Both the position numbers and the translations under genes were made by a program. The notes beneath the pieces were generated by a model, which worked only from the letters and a program-made list of their open reading frames with translations, was not told the origin of the DNA and made no database searches. From NCBI GenBank assembly GCA_003697065.1, contig RFFY01000403.1, positions 1-8,436 of the forward strand: a stretch of 8,436 nucleotides of DNA, in the 5' to 3' direction. Shown here one piece after another: positions 5,645 to 8,436 of the stretch (position 1 is the stretch's first letter; every line of letters begins with the position of its first letter). Source of the DNA: Actinomyces sp. GTDB taxonomy: Bacteria; Actinomycetota; Acidimicrobiia; Acidimicrobiales; Aldehydirespiratoraceae.

Positions 5645-7720
5645 TCACGATCCTGCCGCATGGGCGAGTGCGGCGACGTACACGGGCCCGGATCCAGCCG
5701 AGCGCAGCGTGTGGGCCACCACGGTGAAGGTCCAGCGGGAGTCGACGATGTCGTCGATGAGCAGCACGGGTCCGTCGGGCAGATCACCGGTGACCTCGAA
5801 CGCACCCCACAGGTTGCGGACCTGCTGGGCCGAGTTCTCCCGGGTCTTCTGCGGCTCGGTCTCACGCGTCTTGCGCAACACGCCGACGTAGGATCGCGCC
5901 AGGCGGACCGCGACCCGCTGGGCCAAGCTCGGCACGAGCTCGCCGCTCCGGGTCGAAGGCACGGCGGTGATCCACGTCACCGGCCCGGCGAGGCCGCGGG
6001 CGACCAGCATGTCGACGAACCCGTCGACGAGCGCGTCGGAGAAGTGACCGTCGACCTGCTTGCCGGCCCGCACCATCTCGCCCCACTGGGGGTCACCCCA
6101 CGAGCACAGGGCGAAGCCCGCCTCGAACCGATGGCCCGCGGGGATCCCGCCCGACGGGTCCGAGAGCCCCCTCGGCCACTGCTTGCGCGGCGCGATCGGG
6201 ACGTGCTGGACGCCGAGCAGCCACTCCCGGGCCCGGCGGCGCAGCGACCCGTCGATGGGTTCCCGGCCGAAGGGCGCGCCGCAGTTGTCGCACACCCCGC
6301 AGGGTTCGGCGCCCGAGTCGTCGAGCGCGACGCGCAGTACCTCCATGCGGCAGCGGTCAGTCGTCGCGTAGTCGCGCATCACCTCCTGCTCGGCGCGCCG
6401 GATCGCCGTGACCGCCGCGACCCGTTCGTGCGGGTACCGCCACGGCGCGAGTGTGCGGCTCCACCGGGCGCCGTCGCGCTGCACGACGCCTTCGACCTCG
6501 AGCTGCACGAGCATCGACTCGAGCCGGCTGCGCCGCACGTTCACCTGTGACTCGATCATCGGGACAGACAGGGGCTTGTCGGCGGCGTCGAGCGCTGCGA
6601 TCACCGCGTCGGCCTGCTCGGGGGTGGGGAACGCGGTCGAGATGAACCAGTCCTGGATGCGGGTGTCCTCGCCGCCGCGCAGACCGACCCCGAGGCTGCG
6701 GTCGAGCTGGCGGCCGGCCCGGCCGACCTGCTGGTAGTAGGCGAGCGGCGATCCGGGCATCTGGTAGTGGATCACGAACGCGAGGTCGGGCTTGTCGAAC
6801 CCCATCCCCAACGCCGAGGTCGCCACCACCACCTTCACGTCGTTGCGCAGCAGCCGCTGCTCGACGTCGTGGCGGGAGTCACTGTCGTCGACGCCGCTGT
6901 AGGCGAGCGCGTCGATGCCGACGTCGCGCAGGAACCCGGCGACCCGCTCGGTGTCGCGCACCGTAAGGCAGTAGACGATCCCGGTCCCGGGGATCGCCGG
7001 AAGGTTCTGCGCTAGCCACGCAAGCCGGTCGGCCGGGTCGGGCAGGTCGATCACCTGCAGCGACAGGCCCTCCCGGTCGAGCGGACCCCGCAGGGTCGTG
7101 AGGCGCTCCCCGAGTTGGCGTTGTACGTCGGTGACGACCCGGTCGTTGGCGGTGGCGGTGCAGCCCAGCACCGGGGTGCCCGGCGAGAGCAGGTCGAGGA
7201 ACCGGGCGATGCGCCGGTAGTGGGGACGGAAGTCATGGCCCCAGTCGCTGATGCAGTGCACCTCGTCGACGACGAGCAGGCCGGCGCGGTCCCCCACGAG
7301 CGGCAGGTAGTGCTCGCGGAAGGCGTCGTTGTGGAGTCGCATCTCCGACACGAGCAGCACGTCGACCTCGTCGCGGCGCAGCGCCGCGAGAATGTCGTCC
7401 CAGTCGGCGCGGTTCGACGAGTTCAGCGACACGGCCCGGATCCCGGCCCGGGCCGCTGCCTCCTGCTGGTTGCGCATGAGCGCGAGCAGGGGCGAAATGA
7501 GGAGGGTCGGCCCCCCGCCGCGTTCGCGCAGCAGCCGGGTGGCGATGAAGTAGACGGCGCTCTTGCCCCAGCCGGTGCGCTGCACGACCAGTACCCGCTC
7601 ACGCCGGACCACCAACGCTTCGATCGCCTCGAGCTGGCCGGGCCGGAACCGGGCCTGTGGATCGCCCGTGAGCAGGTGCAGCACCTCAAGGGCCTGCGCC
7701 GCAAGCGTGCCGCCATCCAT
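5645..7720 (-). CDS. RecQ-like helicase fused to a phosphoribosyltransferase-like domain, RqlH/PsyrT-like
   Basis: A 691-aa protein. The RecQ core is intact: RFRPGQLEAI (25-34, motif 0), Walker A TGWGKS (49-54), DEVHCISDWGHDFRPHYR (152-169, DEAH-type motif II plus the RecQ aromatic loop), TATA (188-191), a second RecA-like domain with ATSALGMGFDKPD (300-312), QQVGRAGR (330-337), and the zinc-binding cysteines C457, C474, C477 and C480 (CGVCDNC). No HRDC domain follows. Instead residues about 520-691 form a ComFC-like type I phosphoribosyltransferase domain: VPSTR (587-591), RKTRETEPQKTRENSAQQVR, NLWGAF and LLIDDIVDSRWTF (653-665). The usual PRPP loop DDxxTTGxT is altered to DDIVDSRWT, so catalysis is doubtful. 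Expected activity is ATP-dependent 3'-5' DNA unwinding. The fusion followed by a DprA-like gene is the layout of RqlHI/PsyrTA, in which the helicase is the harmful partner. ATG 7720 is the first start after an in-frame TAG near 7747, with GGGGA 5-6 nt upstream. Confidence 0.92.
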   Translation of the reverse strand: MDGGTLAAQALEVLHLLTGDPQARFRPGQLEAIEALVVRRERVLVVQRTGWGKSAVYFIATRLLRERGGGPTLLISPLLALMRNQQEAAARAGIRAVSLNSSNRADWDDILAALRRDEVDVLLVSEMRLHNDAFREHYLPLVGDRAGLLVVDEVHCISDWGHDFRPHYRRIARFLDLLSPGTPVLGCTATANDRVVTDVQRQLGERLTTLRGPLDREGLSLQVIDLPDPADRLAWLAQNLPAIPGTGIVYCLTVRDTERVAGFLRDVGIDALAYSGVDDSDSRHDVEQRLLRNDVKVVVATSALGMGFDKPDLAFVIHYQMPGSPLAYYQQVGRAGRQLDRSLGVGLRGGEDTRIQDWFISTAFPTPEQADAVIAALDAADKPLSVPMIESQVNVRRSRLESMLVQLEVEGVVQRDGARWSRTLAPWRYPHERVAAVTAIRRAEQEVMRDYATTDRCRMEVLRVALDDSGAEPCGVCDNCGAPFGREPIDGSLRRRAREWLLGVQHVPIAPRKQWPRGLSDPSGGIPAGHRFEAGFALCSWGDPQWGEMVRAGKQVDGHFSDALVDGFVDMLVARGLAGPVTWITAVPSTRSGELVPSLAQRVAVRLARSYVGVLRKTRETEPQKTRENSAQQVRNLWGAFEVTGDLPDGPVLLIDDIVDSRWTFTVVAHTLRSAGSGPVYVAALAHAAGS

Positions 7721-7844
7721 CGCGATCCCCGTCGAAGTCCTCGCCTAGGCCGTCACCGAGCTCATCGTAGTCGTCGTGGTCAGCGTCGATGCTGGCCTCA
7801 AGGGAGCAGCCCGCATAGCGGGCACACCGATTGGTCGGCGTCAA
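7686..7844 (-). CDS. Possible small acidic ORF overlapping the helicase start (doubtful)
   Basis: From a TTG at 7844 an open frame of 52 codons reads MTPTNRCARYAGCSLEASID, then a very acidic stretch (ADHDDYDELGDGLGEDFDGD) and stops at 7688-7686, overlapping the first 35 nt of the helicase gene in another frame. The acidic run and two Cys six residues apart look protein-like. However, the start is a rare TTG without a clear ribosome binding site, the frame is short, and I know no family. It might be the tail of an older decayed gene. Listed because an overlapping leader ORF could couple translation into the helicase. Confidence 0.2.
   Translation of the reverse strand: MTPTNRCARYAGCSLEASIDADHDDYDELGDGLGEDFDGDRDGWRHACGAGP
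7809..7823. repeat. Short palindrome upstream of the helicase operon
   Basis: GCCCGCATAGCGGGC is a perfect 6-bp inverted repeat with a 3-nt centre, 89 bp before the helicase ATG. It could be an operator or a small hairpin. It overlaps the place where a -10 box would lie if the TTGACG at 7844-7839 is a -35 box. Confidence 0.4.
7815..7844 (-). promoter_or_regulatory. Weak candidate promoter for the helicase / DprA-like operon
   Basis: On the minus strand TTGACG (7844-7839) matches five of six -35 consensus bases. The best-spaced -10 positions, 18-19 nt on, read CGCTAT or GCTATG, which are poor. The palindrome at 7809-7823 covers this -10 region, as expected for a repressed promoter, but the evidence is thin. 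Confidence 0.25.
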
Positions 7845-8298
7845 CGTCGCTCACTGGGAGATGGAAGCTGGTGGAGCCAGGACGACGGCTCGCCGATCTG
7901 GAAACGGTCTCATTCATCGGCCACCACCACACCATGACAGCCTCACCCAAAACAGGATCAAAAGCCCCCGGCTGCGAGCGGCTCGACGCCTTCACGGACC
8001 GCTAGGTGACGCTGCTGTCATCCGCTAGGCCTCGTTGCCTGGAGAAGCACGCACCCGGGCCTCTGCAGATCGTCAGCAAGTCCGGGTCGCTCTTCGATGG
8101 GCTCCGCGCTCGGGCCCCACTCGACGAGGCGGTCGAGGACCAAGCCGCCGGCGACCACGGTGTCTGGGTTGCGACCGTTCGATGCTGGTTCTCGACCCCG
8201 TCGACGAACCAGTTGCTCGCCCTCGACGAGATAGTTGTCGACACCAGACACGATCACCGCGCTCGCTGGTCTCGAACGACCGGGTGATCGGCGCCCTG
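7845..8298. other. About 450 bp with no convincing gene
   Basis: Several short frames are open on both strands, but none shows the strong third-position G/C bias of the real genes, a ribosome binding site, or a domain I recognise. The most protein-like is on the minus strand at 8018-8257 (79 codons from GTG, with VVAGGLVLDRLVEWG and EERPGLADDL). It may be a relic of a decayed gene. The part at 7900-7970 is visibly richer in A/T than its surroundings. No tRNA, inverted terminal repeat or attachment site was recognised. Confidence 0.5.
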
Positions 8299-8304
8299 TA
8301 GGAT
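8299..8304 (+). promoter_or_regulatory. Leaderless-type -10 box of the pentapeptide gene
   Basis: TAGGAT at 8299-8304 fits TANNNT and ends 6 nt before ATG 8311, implying a transcript starting at or next to the start codon. No Shine-Dalgarno sequence is present, in keeping with a leaderless message. No good -35 box is visible at normal spacing. Confidence 0.55.
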
Positions 8305-8310
8305 CGTCCG

Positions 8311-8436
8311 ATGACGGATTCCTCCCCCACCCAGGACTTCGAGGGCGCGAGCTTCTACAGGACCAACTTCCGGGGCGCCGTCTTCCGCGGCTGCGACTTC
8401 AGCGCGGTGACCATGCGCAGCGTCGACGTGGGGGGA
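8311..8436 (+). CDS. Pentapeptide-repeat protein, N-terminal 42 residues (3' truncated)
   Basis: The frame from ATG 8311 runs off the window end. After a short polar head (MTDSSPTQ), the residues show the five-residue A(D/N/x)(L/F)xx rhythm of pentapeptide repeats: DFEGASFYRTNFRGAVFRGC, then DFSAVTMRSVDVGG, with Phe/Val at the central inward positions. Such repeats fold into a right-handed quadrilateral beta-helix. In actinobacteria similar N-termini are often joined to a DinB-like domain, but that part is not in the window, so no specific role can be given. It diverges from the helicase operon. Confidence 0.8.
   Translation, partial: MTDSSPTQDFEGASFYRTNFRGAVFRGCDFSAVTMRSVDVGG

Noticed and set aside
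5644..5865. Upstream in-frame start for the DprA-like protein
   Set aside because: It would lie entirely inside the helicase gene and add an Arg/Pro/Ser-rich stretch unlike any DprA N-terminus. The coupled ATG at 5643 is better.
5381..6550. 389-codon open frame on the plus strand
   Set aside because: It is antisense to the helicase and DprA-like genes, which carry clear domain motifs. Its translation is low-complexity Arg/Ala/Pro, as expected of a shadow frame in GC-rich DNA.
4651..7720. Reading the operon as a housekeeping competence cluster
   Set aside because: RecQ, ComFC and DprA domains are all competence- or recombination-related, but the fusion, the missing HRDC, the altered PRPP loop and the absence of other com genes fit the RqlHI/PsyrTA type better. 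Kept as an alternative.
7115..8005. 296-codon open frame on the plus strand
   Set aside because: Most of it is antisense to the helicase. Only the end lies outside the helicase gene, and it matches nothing I know.
8262..8290. tRNA T-arm-like string (TTCGAGACC on the minus strand)
   Set aside because: The flanking bases do not pair into a T-stem and no anticodon or acceptor arms could be found.

Overview
The window is very GC-rich, with strong G/C bias at third codon positions. It carries a DUF222/HNH endonuclease-type gene, lipoproteins with Thr/Pro linkers, and at least two genes whose -10 box sits 6-7 nt before the start codon (leaderless style). Together these point to a high-GC actinobacterium. 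A lineage such as Acidimicrobiia is plausible, but that is a guess from protein style and not proven by the sequence.

Layout. Positions 1-99 hold the tail of an unidentified plus-strand gene. Positions 232-966 and 1044-2786 encode two plus-strand lipoproteins. The first has a Thr/Pro linker made of three perfect 30-bp DNA repeats and a C-terminal Gmad2-like Ig domain. The second is a 580-aa protein with a deacetylase-like N-terminal half; I cannot name its family. A perfect 10-bp-stem hairpin separates them. Facing them on the minus strand is a DUF222 + HNH gene (2852-4258), followed by a decayed IS30-family transposase (about 4296-4640) that lies against the end of the next gene.

The core of the window is a minus-strand two-gene operon. 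The first gene (5645-7720) encodes a RecQ-like helicase fused to a C-terminal phosphoribosyltransferase-like (ComFC-type) domain. The second (4651-5643) encodes a DprA/SMF-family Rossmann protein whose ATG lies 1 nt after the helicase stop codon. From memory of the literature this is the architecture of the RqlHI / PsyrTA systems. There the RecQ-like helicase is the toxic or genotoxic partner, the DprA-like protein restrains it, and PsyrTA has been reported as anti-phage. I read this module as the accessory (defence-type) system of the window. It resembles a known system and is not a wholly new one. The transposase remnant and HNH gene on one side and the gene-poor stretch on the other fit an accessory island.

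Upstream of the helicase (about 7845-8298) I see no convincing gene, only a short dyad, a possible promoter and doubtful small ORFs. The window ends in the first 42 codons of a pentapeptide-repeat protein (8311 onward, plus strand) preceded by a leaderless-type -10 box.
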